This document shows positions 44,567-53,757 of a DNA stretch of 64,000 bases, one piece after another. The position numbers were made by a program, and so were the translations under genes. The stretch spans positions 62,001-126,000 of the forward strand of contig NZ_AMRX01000007.1 in NCBI RefSeq assembly GCF_000300815.1, written 5' to 3'. The notes below the pieces were generated by a model, which did not search any database, was not told where the DNA came from, and saw only the letters and a program-made list of their open reading frames with translations. The DNA comes from Gayadomonas joobiniege G7. GTDB lineage: Bacteria > Pseudomonadota > Gammaproteobacteria > Enterobacterales > Alteromonadaceae. Position 1 is the stretch's first letter. Every line of letters starts with the position of its first letter.

Positions 44567-45511
44567 TTAGGGCTCAAAATTAACCACATTCAGCAATTTA
44601 TTTTTTAAAATATCCTGAATGTGAAGGCTTAAATCGCGAAAAAACACTCGACCTGGTGCGGTATTTCGCCAAATTAAATGATGGGTGCGGCTAATTGGCA
44701 TATTGTTCAATTGACATACTTTGAGCTCATCCGGCCGATGTAATTCAGAATGGATATAAAGGGCCGGCAAAAACGCAACCCCCATCCCCATCACCACCAT
44801 ATGCCGTAAAGTATCTAAACTAGTGCCTTCATAGTCTCTGTGCAACTCAGCGCCCAGTGACTGACAAACCTGTTGTACTTGATCATGAAAATGATGCGAA
44901 CCTTCTAACGTTAAAACCACTTCACCTTTCACATCATTTGGCGAGATCTCAGTTTGTTCAGCCAATTTATGATCACTTGGAATCACCAACTTTAGCGGTT
45001 CAACAAACAAAGGCACGACAATAAGTTGGCTAGATTCTTGAACACGCGGCGATAAAACTAAATCGTATTCGCCTTGATACAAACCTTGGATTAAGCCATC
45101 CGGGGTATCTTCTCTCACGTAAAATTTGAGCTGTGCATATTTTTTATGAAGATCAGGCAATATATGTGGCAACAGATAGGGCCCTAAGGTAGGCGGCACG
45201 CCCAAGCGATAAGTTGTTTGCGAACCGTCACTTAAATCTCGAGCTAATTCGTCTAGTTTTAAGCTGGCTTGTAATACAGTTTCGGCCTGAGGCAATAAAG
45301 TGCGTCCTTGAGGAGTTAATAAGGTGCCACTGCGGGAGCGCTCAAACAGTTGTAAATTAAGTAATTTTTCCAACGCTACTATCTGATTACTTAACGTTGG
45401 TTGACTAATTTGCAAGCTTTGTGCAGTACGACGGAAACTTAAGGATTTAGCCAAACTGACAAAATACTTTAATTGCGCAATCGAAGGTGAACGCGGTGAA
45501 TATTGTGGCAT
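44567..45511 (-). CDS. OxyR-like LysR regulator lacking the peroxidatic cysteine
   Basis: LysR regulator, 314 residues from the ATG at 45511 (a TTG at 45532 is in frame). The helix-turn-helix is LKYFVSLAKSLSFRRTAQSLQISQPTLSNQIVALEKLL. The effector domain follows OxyR closely: TLEGSHHFHDQVQQVCQSLG aligns with the OxyR redox loop, then TSLDTLRHMVVMGMGVAFLPAL. In OxyR this loop has Cys199 and Cys208, nine residues apart; here the first is His207 and only the second (Cys216) remains. It should therefore not form the OxyR disulphide. It is divergent from a carbonic anhydrase/SulP operon, its likely target. Confidence 0.85.
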   Translation of the reverse strand: MPQYSPRSPSIAQLKYFVSLAKSLSFRRTAQSLQISQPTLSNQIVALEKLLNLQLFERSRSGTLLTPQGRTLLPQAETVLQASLKLDELARDLSDGSQTTYRLGVPPTLGPYLLPHILPDLHKKYAQLKFYVREDTPDGLIQGLYQGEYDLVLSPRVQESSQLIVVPLFVEPLKLVIPSDHKLAEQTEISPNDVKGEVVLTLEGSHHFHDQVQQVCQSLGAELHRDYEGTSLDTLRHMVVMGMGVAFLPALYIHSELHRPDELKVCQLNNMPISRTHHLIWRNTAPGRVFFRDLSLHIQDILKNKLLNVVNFEP

Positions 45512-45536
45512 TAGGATGGTTCTCAAAAGCAAATTG

Positions 45537-45574
45537 ATAGCAAAAAACTATCACGAACACGGCTACTTTTCTAT
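45537..45574. promoter_or_regulatory. OxyR-type operator between the LysR and carbonic anhydrase genes
   Basis: ATAG (45537-45540), 7 bp, CTAT (45548-45551), inside a perfect GATAG-N7-CTATC dyad. The second half is degenerate: ACGG at the expected place (45559-45562) and CTAT at 45571-45574, one base off register. The known OxyR pattern is four such elements spaced by 7 bp. On the minus strand the first half overlaps TGCTATCAA, a possible extended -10 of the regulator gene, suggesting autoregulation. Confidence 0.6.
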
Positions 45575-45635
45575 AAATTTATCAGGCAAAAATGAAATCC
45601 GGTTATTTAAAATTAATTTATTCTTAGGAGTTTTT

Positions 45636-46283
45636 ATGGATCACGTTATTTCGGGTGTTGCTAAATTTCAAAAAGAAGTATACCCAGCTAAAAAAGAAGC
45701 CTTTCAAAAGCTTGCTAATGGTCAAAACCCGGAAGTTCTTTTTATTACCTGCGCCGATTCTCGCATCGATCCTAACTTGGTTACCCAAACAGAACCAGGT
45801 GAACTTTTTATTTGCCGGAATGCAGGAAATATAGTGCCACCACATAGCAACCAAACGGGTGGTATGACAGCGTCTATTGAATTTGCTGTGGCAGGTTTAG
45901 GCATCAGCCATATTATTATTTGTGGCCATTCAGACTGTGGTGCAATGAAGGGGGCAATTAGCCCAGAAGGATTAACCAGCCTGCCACATGTTAAAGAATG
46001 GTTAGGCCATAGCCGAGTCGCCACTGAAGTTGTTAAAGAAAAATCAGGTTGCAGTGAATTGAACAAAGAGGATCACCTTCATCTAGTCACCGAAGAAAAT
46101 GTTGTTCAACAGCTGCAGCACATCAAAACGCATCCAGCCGTAGCAGCTAAGCTCGCCACGGGCCAAGTCAAACTGCATGGCTGGTTTTATAATATAGAAA
46201 CAGCGGAAGTGACCGTATACGATGAAACGAGTGGACAATTCGTACCGGTTGAAGATTCTTATGCGGACACGCTAACAGCTTAA
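45636..46283 (+). CDS. Beta-class carbonic anhydrase
   Basis: Zinc enzyme interconverting CO2 and bicarbonate, cytoplasmic, 215 residues. The ATG at 45636 has TAGGAG upstream; the open frame continues 5' into the operator region and is not coding there. Zinc ligands are in ITCADSRIDPNLVTQ (Cys and the Asp/Arg pair) and CGHSDCGAMKG (His and Cys), with the supporting GELFICRNAGNIVPP. It resembles the E. coli Can/CynT group. It starts a two-gene operon with a SulP transporter 22 bp downstream, a pairing seen in bacteria that concentrate or balance inorganic carbon. Confidence 0.95.
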   Translation: MDHVISGVAKFQKEVYPAKKEAFQKLANGQNPEVLFITCADSRIDPNLVTQTEPGELFICRNAGNIVPPHSNQTGGMTASIEFAVAGLGISHIIICGHSDCGAMKGAISPEGLTSLPHVKEWLGHSRVATEVVKEKSGCSELNKEDHLHLVTEENVVQQLQHIKTHPAVAAKLATGQVKLHGWFYNIETAEVTVYDETSGQFVPVEDSYADTLTA

Positions 46284-46305
46284 AGTTAAACGTAAGGACA
46301 GAGGC

Positions 46306-47961
46306 ATGAAAAACATATTTTCAAACGTTCGGGGCGATATTACTGGTGGCATTACAGCCGGTGTCGTAGCACTGCCATTAGCATTGGCACTAGGTGTAGC
46401 CTCTGGCTTAGGGCCTATGGCAGGTCTTTATGGTGCAATGGCAGTAGGTTTTTTTGCTGCCCTTTTTGGTGGCACCCCATCACAGATATCGGGTCCAACT
46501 GGTCCTATGGTTGTTGTGTTAGCCGGTCTGTTCGCCAGTTTATCGGGCAACGCAGAATTAATATTTACTGCAGTGATATTAGCCGGTTTATTGCAGATCG
46601 CGTTCGGCTTTTTAGGCATAGGTCAATACATTCGATTAGTGCCCTACCCTGTTATTTCAGGCTTTATGACAGGCATAGGTGCTATTATTATCATTTTACA
46701 AATAGGTCGCTTATTAGGCCATGAGCCGCCAGGTGGCACTATAGGTGCGCTTTCCTACATTCCAACCGCTTTAGCGGATATTAATTTTGCTACCCTAGCG
46801 CTTGGTTTAGGCACGCTAATCATTGCTTACAAATGGCCCGCCAAATTGGGTAAATATGTACCAGGTGCCCTTGCTGCGCTAATTATTGGTACCCTGATCA
46901 GTTTGTTTTTTGCCGTCCCAATTTTAGGTGATATTCCGACCGGACTGCCAAGTTTACAGTTACCTGTTTATGATTCAGCAAACTTTTTACTCGTGGTTGA
47001 AGCGGCCGTTATTTTAGCGATATTAGGTGCAATAGACAGCTTATTAACGTCTTTAGTGGCTGACAATATGACCCGGACGCGTCACAACAGTAATAAAGAG
47101 TTAATCGGCCAAGGTATCGGCAATACGGTCGCCGGTTTTATTGGCGGTATTGCTGGCGCAGGTGCGACCATGCGAACCGTTGTAAATATTCGTAGCGGCG
47201 GCAAAGAGCGCCTTTCAGGTATGGTCCATGCTTTGGTTTTATTAGCGGTCATTTTAGGTTTAAGCCCATTAGCGAGTCAAATCCCACATGCTGTATTGGC
47301 AGGGATCCTTGTTAAAGTCGGCTTAGATATTGTTGATTGGAGCTATTTAAAACGCGCACATACAGGCCCAAGATGGGACTTTGCTTTAATGTTAACCGTG
47401 CTCGGTTTAACCGTATTTGTTGATTTGATTACCGCGGTTGGCGTTGGCGTTGTGTTAGCTGCACTTGCTTATGTCCGTCAAATTGCCCAAATTCAATTAG
47501 CTGAGTTGAATAACTTACCGGAACAACTTGAAAATGACGAAGAAAACACTTTGCTCAATCAAGGTAAAGGACATATCAATTTATTTAGCTTTGCTGGCCC
47601 CCTGAGTTTTGGTGCAGCGGCCGATGTTGGTCACCACGTGCGTGAGCGAGTTAAACCTGGTTCGCAAATACTCATTTTAGACTTTTCACGAGTGCCAGCA
47701 ATGGACGTGTCAGCAGCCATGGCCGTTGAAACAGTGACAACAGATGCTGTGAGTGCAGGCCGTCAGGTATATATTTGTGGTGCTAATCAAGCGGTGCAAC
47801 AGGTATTAAACAGTATCAACGCCAAACAGTCACAAATCACTTTATTTGAAAGTCGGGTCGCCGCTCTGAGAGCCGCTGTTGACGCAGTTGGCAAAACAAA
47901 AACGGCACACAGCAGCGATTCAAAATCAGCGTTTAACGGTGAAAAGCCCGTGCAGGCATAG
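46306..47961 (+). CDS. SulP family anion permease, probable bicarbonate transporter
   Basis: Inner-membrane anion transporter, 551 residues: about 12 hydrophobic segments (from DITGGITAGVVALPLALALGVASGLGP) and a C-terminal STAS domain (about 415-520; GHINLFSFAGPLSFGAAAD, ILILDFSRVPAMDVSAAMAVE). SulP members carry sulfate, bicarbonate or other anions. The carbonic anhydrase 22 bp upstream favours bicarbonate, as for BicA-type proteins, but this is inferred from context. The sequence between the membrane part and STAS is acidic (PEQLENDEENTLLNQ). A terminator follows. Confidence 0.92.
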   Translation: MKNIFSNVRGDITGGITAGVVALPLALALGVASGLGPMAGLYGAMAVGFFAALFGGTPSQISGPTGPMVVVLAGLFASLSGNAELIFTAVILAGLLQIAFGFLGIGQYIRLVPYPVISGFMTGIGAIIIILQIGRLLGHEPPGGTIGALSYIPTALADINFATLALGLGTLIIAYKWPAKLGKYVPGALAALIIGTLISLFFAVPILGDIPTGLPSLQLPVYDSANFLLVVEAAVILAILGAIDSLLTSLVADNMTRTRHNSNKELIGQGIGNTVAGFIGGIAGAGATMRTVVNIRSGGKERLSGMVHALVLLAVILGLSPLASQIPHAVLAGILVKVGLDIVDWSYLKRAHTGPRWDFALMLTVLGLTVFVDLITAVGVGVVLAALAYVRQIAQIQLAELNNLPEQLENDEENTLLNQGKGHINLFSFAGPLSFGAAADVGHHVRERVKPGSQILILDFSRVPAMDVSAAMAVETVTTDAVSAGRQVYICGANQAVQQVLNSINAKQSQITLFESRVAALRAAVDAVGKTKTAHSSDSKSAFNGEKPVQA

Positions 47962-47986
47962 TGTCTTTTGTCATCTTACTGACAAT

Positions 47987-48014
47987 AAAAAAGCGCCTTT
48001 AGTCAGGCGCTTTT
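47987..48014 (+). terminator. Rho-independent terminator of the carbonic anhydrase-SulP operon
   Basis: AAAAGCGCCTTTAGTCAGGCGCTTTT: a GCGCC(T)/(A)GGCGC stem with flanking A- and T-runs, about 26 bp past the SulP stop. Confidence 0.8.
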
Positions 48015-48077
48015 AGTTTCGCTTACTAGAGGACATTATTGAGCAATAACTTTGTTAAATAGCCACAAAAAATTTAA

Positions 48078-49586
48078 TCAATAATACTGTTTGTTTATTA
48101 ATTTTTGTAAAACATAACCTCGTAAGTACACCACTTCTCCAGCATTTAATAACAAGCCTGTTTTAGTACGACGCCAAAGTAGATCCTCGGCACAGCTAAC
48201 CCACTCATGCTCAATTAAATAATCGACTTCAACCTGATAAAGTACAGGGTTAAACGCAATGCCCATGTCATCTATCGATTGGCAACCCGCCAAAATCTGT
48301 CGACTTAATTGACCATAACTGCGGACATAACGTTTTAAGATCACCGCTGGCAACCAGGGGTACTCACTTTGCAATGTTTCTAATAATGTTTTGGGATCAG
48401 AAAAGTTACCACCAGGTAATGGTAATGCTCTAGTTTGACAGGGTTTTATTTGACCAAAAAAACCAGCAATTTTGTCAACTGCAGCTTCCGCTAATTTACG
48501 GTAAGTAGTTATCTTACCGCCAAAAACAGACAATAACGGCGGCATATTTACACTGTCTTCTAAGTGTAAGGTATAGTCCCGGGTGACACTCTGGGCATCA
48601 TCCGACTCATCGTCCATTAGCGGGCGTACACCAGAAAAACAATGCACTATATCCTGTTCGCTGATTTGATGTATAAAATGCTCGTTGCTTATTTTTATCA
48701 AATAATCAATTTCGCTCTGCTCAATTTCAACATCTCCTGGATCACCCTGATAATCAACATCTGTCGTTCCTATCAACGAAAAGTCATCTTCAAACGGCAG
48801 GACAAAAACAATACGTTTATCTTGGTTTTGTAAAATGTAAGCTTGGCTTTGATCATGCAGTTTAGGCACTACAATGTGGCTGCCTTTAACCAGACGGATC
48901 TTACGAGGCGGCTTTTTATCAAATGATTCTATAAACAAATCTTCAACCCAAGGTCCGGCCGCATTGACAACCACCTTACTTTTTACGCATCGCAGACTTT
49001 GCTTTATCTGGTTTTCTAGCTCTACAAACCAATGTTGACCATCATGACGCGCTTTAATGCATTTATGCCTTGGCAGGATTTCTGCGCCATGAATATGCGC
49101 CTGCTGTGCGTTTAATACCACTAATCGAGAATCATCGACCCAGCCATCTGAATATTCAAAACCTTTTTTAAAAAAAGGTTTTAGTGGCGAATCAGCGCCA
49201 AAATGAACAAATTTAGATCCAGCCAATCGTTTACGCTGGCTTAGATGGTCGTATAAAAATAAACCAATTCGGATCATCCATGCCGGTCTTAAGTGGGGTC
49301 GATGCGGCAAATAAAATCTCAATGGCCACATAATATGAGGGGCATTTTCAAGCAGTACTTCACGCTCTTTTAGTGCTTTGCGGACTAATTTGAACTCATA
49401 ATGTTCAAGATAGCGTAAACCACCATGGATCAACTTGCTGCTGTTTGATGATGTGGCTGATGCCAAGTCATTTTTTTCACACAGCAGAACTTTTAACCCT
49501 CGACTGGCCGCATCTGCCGCTATGCCAGCACCATTAATACCGCCACCTATTACAATCAAGTCCCACAATTGCTCATCAATGTTCAT
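48078..49586 (-). CDS. glpD: Aerobic glycerol-3-phosphate dehydrogenase GlpD
   Basis: Membrane-associated FAD enzyme that oxidises glycerol-3-phosphate to dihydroxyacetone phosphate and passes electrons to quinone. The FAD-binding start is DLIVIGGGINGAGIAADAASRGLKVLLCEKNDLASATSSNSSKLIHGGLRYLE. Substrate-side motifs include DVDYQGDPGDVEIEQ and FGGKITTYRKLAEAAVDKI. The 502-residue length equals E. coli GlpD (501). It is divergent from glpK, so both steps from glycerol to DHAP sit together. No glpF or glpR is in the window. Confidence 0.96.
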   Translation of the reverse strand: MNIDEQLWDLIVIGGGINGAGIAADAASRGLKVLLCEKNDLASATSSNSSKLIHGGLRYLEHYEFKLVRKALKEREVLLENAPHIMWPLRFYLPHRPHLRPAWMIRIGLFLYDHLSQRKRLAGSKFVHFGADSPLKPFFKKGFEYSDGWVDDSRLVVLNAQQAHIHGAEILPRHKCIKARHDGQHWFVELENQIKQSLRCVKSKVVVNAAGPWVEDLFIESFDKKPPRKIRLVKGSHIVVPKLHDQSQAYILQNQDKRIVFVLPFEDDFSLIGTTDVDYQGDPGDVEIEQSEIDYLIKISNEHFIHQISEQDIVHCFSGVRPLMDDESDDAQSVTRDYTLHLEDSVNMPPLLSVFGGKITTYRKLAEAAVDKIAGFFGQIKPCQTRALPLPGGNFSDPKTLLETLQSEYPWLPAVILKRYVRSYGQLSRQILAGCQSIDDMGIAFNPVLYQVEVDYLIEHEWVSCAEDLLWRRTKTGLLLNAGEVVYLRGYVLQKLINKQYY

Positions 49587-49769
49587 AAAAACTCAGTTTA
49601 TTCACATGTAAACATCAGCCCTGATTTACTATGAAACCTAATAATCATTTCTGCAAGGCTGAATTAACGGAAATTCTTAGGCCCCAAAAATCTATCACCG
49701 CACAGGTACAGTCACTTTCTAAAGTTTTTTGTTATATTTTATCAACACAAGCTAAATATGGTTAACGAT

Positions 49770-51242
49770 ATGACTGAATACCTACTCTCAATCGACCAAG
49801 GCACTACAAGCACTCGTGCAATAATTTTTAATCAACATGGGCGCATTGAAGCCAGTAGTCAGGTCGAATTTAAGCAAACGTTTCCTGACCATGGCTGGGT
49901 TGAACATGACCCAGAAGAAATTTTATCTAGCGTAATTAAAACCTGTACACAGGTGCTAAAGGATTTTGCATATAAAGTAACTGCTATAGGTATCACTAAC
50001 CAACGAGAAACCACAGTCGTATGGGATAAAAAAAGCGGCAAACCTATATACAATGCCATCGTCTGGCAAGACAGACGCACAGCAGCCCACTGCGAACAGC
50101 TTAAAACGCAAGGATATGAAAAAGAGCTTCACAAAAAAAGTGGTTTAATTTTAGATCCTTATTTTTCGGCCAGTAAAATTGTTTGGATTTTAGATAATGT
50201 AGTAGGCGCGCGAAAACGTGCAGAAAATGGCGAGCTTTTGTTTGGCACCATAGACAGTTATTTATTATGGCACCTAACAAAAGGCGTTCATGCCACTGAT
50301 GTGACCAATGCATCACGTACCGCACTATTTAATTTATCTGATCTAGCCTGGGATGACGAATTACTACACTTGTTTAATATCCCAGCGAACATGCTGCCAG
50401 AAGTTAAACCGTCCTCTGCCAATTATGGTCTGACTGGCGCTAATGTTCTACCGTATAAGATCCCAGTTCACGCTATTTTAGGGGATCAACAAGCCGCTTT
50501 GGTTGGCCAAGGTTGTTTTACACCCGGTGACGCTAAATGCACCTTTGGCACGGGTGGTTTTTTAATGTTAAATACCGGTCAACAGGTCGTCCAGTCAAGT
50601 CATAGGTTATTGACAACCATAGCTTATCAAACTGCAACTAAGACCTGTTATGCAATTGAAGGCAGCTTATTTATGGCCGGTGCCATTGTAAAATGGCTGA
50701 AAGACAATTTAGGTCTTATCGCTTCTGTCGATGACATGAACATTTTATTGGCTGGCAAACCGCATTTAAAAAAACTTTTAATGGTACCTGCCTTTACCGG
50801 CCTCGGTGCTCCTTATTGGCAACCTGAAACCAGTGCAGCTTTATTTGGCATGAGCCGCAAAACGGATAAATCGGATATCATGGCCGCCGCCTTACAATCC
50901 ATAGGCTATCAAACACGGGATTTAACCACAGCCATCGCCAATGATGGTTTAACTTTAAACAAGCTTAGGGTTGATGGTGGCTTGTCAAACAATGATTGGA
51001 CAATGCAGTTTTTAAGCAGCATTATTCAAGTGCCGGTCGAGCGGCCCAAAAATATCGAATCAACTGCGTTAGGGGCAGCCATGTTTGCAGGTTTAGAAAG
51101 CGGTCTCTACAAAGATTTATCTGAAATAGCGCAATTAAACCCAACGGAGCACCAATTTACACCAGAGTTTGGTGCGCAAGAGGCTGAAGACTTATATAAA
51201 TACTGGCAAAAGGCGGTAGAGACTGTCATTGCTTTTGCGTAA
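49770..51242 (+). CDS. glpK: Glycerol kinase GlpK
   Basis: Phosphorylates glycerol to glycerol-3-phosphate. It belongs to the FGGY kinase family: SIDQGTTSTRAIIFNQ at the N-terminus, GITNQRETTVVWDKKSGKPIYNAIVWQDRRT for the glycerol site, and RVDGGLSNNDWTMQF near the C-terminus. The ATG at 49770 (MTEYLLSIDQGTTS) places DQGTTS at the usual distance; an in-frame ATG at 49758 adds four residues, and neither has a clear Shine-Dalgarno. Length is 490 residues. It is divergent from glpD; a candidate GlpR operator could not be found in the 171-bp gap. Confidence 0.95.
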   Translation: MTEYLLSIDQGTTSTRAIIFNQHGRIEASSQVEFKQTFPDHGWVEHDPEEILSSVIKTCTQVLKDFAYKVTAIGITNQRETTVVWDKKSGKPIYNAIVWQDRRTAAHCEQLKTQGYEKELHKKSGLILDPYFSASKIVWILDNVVGARKRAENGELLFGTIDSYLLWHLTKGVHATDVTNASRTALFNLSDLAWDDELLHLFNIPANMLPEVKPSSANYGLTGANVLPYKIPVHAILGDQQAALVGQGCFTPGDAKCTFGTGGFLMLNTGQQVVQSSHRLLTTIAYQTATKTCYAIEGSLFMAGAIVKWLKDNLGLIASVDDMNILLAGKPHLKKLLMVPAFTGLGAPYWQPETSAALFGMSRKTDKSDIMAAALQSIGYQTRDLTTAIANDGLTLNKLRVDGGLSNNDWTMQFLSSIIQVPVERPKNIESTALGAAMFAGLESGLYKDLSEIAQLNPTEHQFTPEFGAQEAEDLYKYWQKAVETVIAFA

Positions 51243-51265
51243 CCATTAATCTCTACAGATGCAAG

Positions 51266-51284
51266 CGAGCTATAAGCTCGTTTT
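51266..51284 (+). terminator. glpK terminator overlapping the GNAT gene stop
   Basis: CGAGC-TATAA-GCTCG followed by TTTT. It lies 23 bp after the glpK stop, and the left arm of its stem contains the last base of the convergent acetyltransferase's stop codon. Confidence 0.65.
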
Positions 51285-51731
51285 CATCAAACTGACAGGT
51301 TCGTCCCGGTACAACTCGCGGCTAAGCAATACCCAATCAAGTTTTAAATAAAAAGCTTCGGCATCCGGTGTAAACAAATACAAGTCTGTTAACCCCCTGC
51401 GTTTTGCTTGCACCATAAGGTGTTTAACCAGCGTTGATCCTATCCCTTGATTACGATATTGAGGGTGTACATACACGCTCGCCAACCAAGGTGATAACTC
51501 TGGGTGCGAATCCATGTCATTGACGATAAGAGAAGCCGACCCTATTGGAAACTCATTTAATAAACAAACCCAGGTACTAGGCACAAACGCTTGCTGAAGA
51601 TCGGCTTGCATTTCTGCGATCCGCTGCGCGAATGTTCGCTCTGGGTTTAAATATCCCCACTCTGCATGATGCCAACGGGCAAGTTGTGGCAAATGCTGAG
51701 GGCAGTTTATAAGGTTGCTGATCTGAGGCAT
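51270..51731 (-). CDS. GNAT family N-acetyltransferase
   Basis: A 153-residue acetyltransferase. The acetyl-CoA pyrophosphate-binding motif is YRNQGIGSTLVKHLM, preceded by LASVYVHPQ (beta4) and followed by LYLFTPDAEAFYLKLDW, the usual GNAT C-terminal half. The substrate is unknown. It is the last gene of the Fur-box-headed operon, 3 bp after the PepSY membrane protein, so it is probably co-expressed with iron uptake. A role in siderophore modification would be speculation. Confidence 0.88.
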   Translation of the reverse strand: MPQISNLINCPQHLPQLARWHHAEWGYLNPERTFAQRIAEMQADLQQAFVPSTWVCLLNEFPIGSASLIVNDMDSHPELSPWLASVYVHPQYRNQGIGSTLVKHLMVQAKRRGLTDLYLFTPDAEAFYLKLDWVLLSRELYRDEPVSLMKTSL

Positions 51732-51734
51732 TGT

Positions 51735-53174
51735 TTACTGTCTATCCCACCCTTTACGCACCCGCGAATATCGATATCGCCAAACACACAACGCAAATAC
51801 GATAAACGCGGTATTAATAGCTATTGAATTCGGTACCAAAGCGTCCGGATAATGTACGACAAAATGGGTTGTTGGTAATGCTATCAATAGCACAGCTAAC
51901 AGATTAAGCAAAAACAAATGGGTTTTGAGCAAGTTTTTTTGACTCAAAACGCCGCTTAATATAACCAATAAAGCTAACCAAAAAACAGCTTTTGTTGGTA
52001 TCGCTAAGATAAATTGGAACAAAGCAGCACAAATAAAAGCGATCGGCGTTCCCCACACAAAGCCCACCCAAAGTTGATTAAGTGCATCTTGTTTTTGTCT
52101 TTTCGCCAGCCATAAATTAATGCCCGTTACTGAGATAATGGTTAATGCAAACCCCATCAGGCCGAAAAATATTTTCATCGCTTCGGGACCAAAATGACCG
52201 AAATGAATTCGATAGACAGAAAAAATAGCTTGCTGCCCTGCTTCACCATCAGAATAACCAACTTTATCGATATAATTTCCGTGAGAGTCAAAGCGGTATT
52301 GCTCTGAATAGATTAATTTATCAAGGTGCTGCGAGCCAAGCAGAATATATTGATTATCTTTAGTCGCATTTTCAAGTGTAATAAACACAGGCTGAGTGTT
52401 GGGCTCCATTCGCCTAATTTCAGATAAGGCACGCGCCATATTAGCGACTTTAGGTTGATGTTCAACTTGTATAGATGAGCCGTAAATATCAGCAAATAAA
52501 TCTAGCTTTTTACCATCATAAATTGCATCGGCGTAAACAGACGTTAAAAACGAGGCTAGCCCGAAATACACACCCGTTAAGGCTATCATTAAATGAAATG
52601 GCAACCCCCAGACACTCATACGATTATGTAAATCGCCTTGCGTAAGTTGTTCGTTATTACCTGTTCTTAACCGAAATGCATCTTTAAAAATTCGCCGATG
52701 GGCAATAAGGCCAGAAATAATCAACGCACTTAGGATTGCACCCAACATACTGACCAAGATCATGCCTATATCTTCCGGCAAATGAAGGGCTGTATGCAAG
52801 TCAACGATGAGATCAGTGATGGGCGCATTGGATGGCTCACTCAGTTCGCCAGTTGGCGATATGTTCCAGGCTTCACCATCGGCACTGATACGCGCCCGCG
52901 GTAAATCTTGGGTCGGTAAACGCAGTACAATATTGCCCTCTGTAGTGCCATCTTTCATGGCGAAAAAACGCTCATAAGCTGTTTGAATACTGCTGGGGGT
53001 ATAACTTAAGTCATCCATAATATGCGGTTGTTCCCAGCGTAAAAGCTCCTGAGAAAACACCGACAGCGTGCCAGAAAAACACACCCAATACATAAGCACA
53101 CTCACCGCTAAACCTATCCAGGCATGGCTTTTTAATGCACTTTTATTAACGCTTGGAGAAATAGAAAAACTCAT
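51735..53174 (-). CDS. PepSY-associated TM-helix protein, probable ferrisiderophore reductase
   Basis: Inner-membrane protein of about 479 residues. It has an N-terminal helix (ALKSHAWIGLAVSVLMYWVCFSGTLSVF) and PepSY-type segments, two central helices (LVSMLGAILSALIISGLIAHRR; MSVWGLPFHLMIALTGVYFGLASFL) and a run of C-terminal helices. His residues in the helices (HAWIG, HNRMSVWGLPFH, HFGHFG) are as in family members thought to bind haem and reduce iron-siderophores. The ATG at 53174 follows the stop of the upstream gene by 1 bp; a GTG at 53183 is in frame. It is the third gene after the TonB receptor, a common arrangement. Confidence 0.87.
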   Translation of the reverse strand: MSFSISPSVNKSALKSHAWIGLAVSVLMYWVCFSGTLSVFSQELLRWEQPHIMDDLSYTPSSIQTAYERFFAMKDGTTEGNIVLRLPTQDLPRARISADGEAWNISPTGELSEPSNAPITDLIVDLHTALHLPEDIGMILVSMLGAILSALIISGLIAHRRIFKDAFRLRTGNNEQLTQGDLHNRMSVWGLPFHLMIALTGVYFGLASFLTSVYADAIYDGKKLDLFADIYGSSIQVEHQPKVANMARALSEIRRMEPNTQPVFITLENATKDNQYILLGSQHLDKLIYSEQYRFDSHGNYIDKVGYSDGEAGQQAIFSVYRIHFGHFGPEAMKIFFGLMGFALTIISVTGINLWLAKRQKQDALNQLWVGFVWGTPIAFICAALFQFILAIPTKAVFWLALLVILSGVLSQKNLLKTHLFLLNLLAVLLIALPTTHFVVHYPDALVPNSIAINTAFIVFALCVWRYRYSRVRKGWDRQ

Positions 53175-53175
53175 G

Positions 53176-53733
53176 CTACACACTATAAATAAACAAATAG
53201 CTCAATCCGCTGAGCACAGACAATATACAAACTGGACGCCACAATTTATTTTCTGCACACAACCAATAAACCGCAGCCCCCCATAAGATAGGCATAGTAT
53301 AAATACCCAACGCAATTTGATTTACTTTACTCAGGCTCAACGTGGTGGTCCACACCACAGTCACTAACATGGCGCAGACGCCACTCAATCCAATACAGGC
53401 AGCCACTTTCACGATAGTGTTCGCACACTCGGCGGCATTCGGTTTGGCGAATCCGCCAACAAAAGGCAAAGTCACACGTTTAATGTTTTTATCTATTCGT
53501 TGACGAGCAAAATAAATCCAACCCCAAGCCTGCAGCGAAAATGCAACGACCGCATAACAAGTCCCAAGCTCTGGCCCATGCTGCTCAACCCATAAAAATA
53601 AAGCAGCAAACATCAGCGCAAGCGCGGCCAGTTTAGCAATACGTTTAAAAGCGACATGATTGTTTTGCCATGCTAGGTAAAACAATCCTATCGCTAATGC
53701 GCTGGCCACAGAAGCAGCGATAGACAAATCCAT
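53176..53733 (-). CDS. Unrecognised integral membrane protein in the TonB operon
   Basis: A 185-residue protein with five to six hydrophobic helices (about 5-22, 32-48, 58-75, 108-128, 138-158, 165-182). It has no catalytic motif I recognise. Two cysteines lie in helices (GTCYAV, KVAACIG). It lies between the TonB-dependent receptor (24 bp upstream) and the PepSY protein (1 bp downstream), where other bacteria carry small membrane proteins of unknown role such as DUF3649 or DUF3325; I cannot match it to either. It is probably part of the same iron-uptake system. Confidence 0.75.
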   Translation of the reverse strand: MDLSIAASVASALAIGLFYLAWQNNHVAFKRIAKLAALALMFAALFLWVEQHGPELGTCYAVVAFSLQAWGWIYFARQRIDKNIKRVTLPFVGGFAKPNAAECANTIVKVAACIGLSGVCAMLVTVVWTTTLSLSKVNQIALGIYTMPILWGAAVYWLCAENKLWRPVCILSVLSGLSYLFIYSV

Positions 53734-53757
53734 AACTTCTTTATGCCCGAGTGAATA

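Noticed and set aside
49587-49757. GlpR operator between glpD and glpK
   Set aside because: I found no match to the known dyad in the gap.
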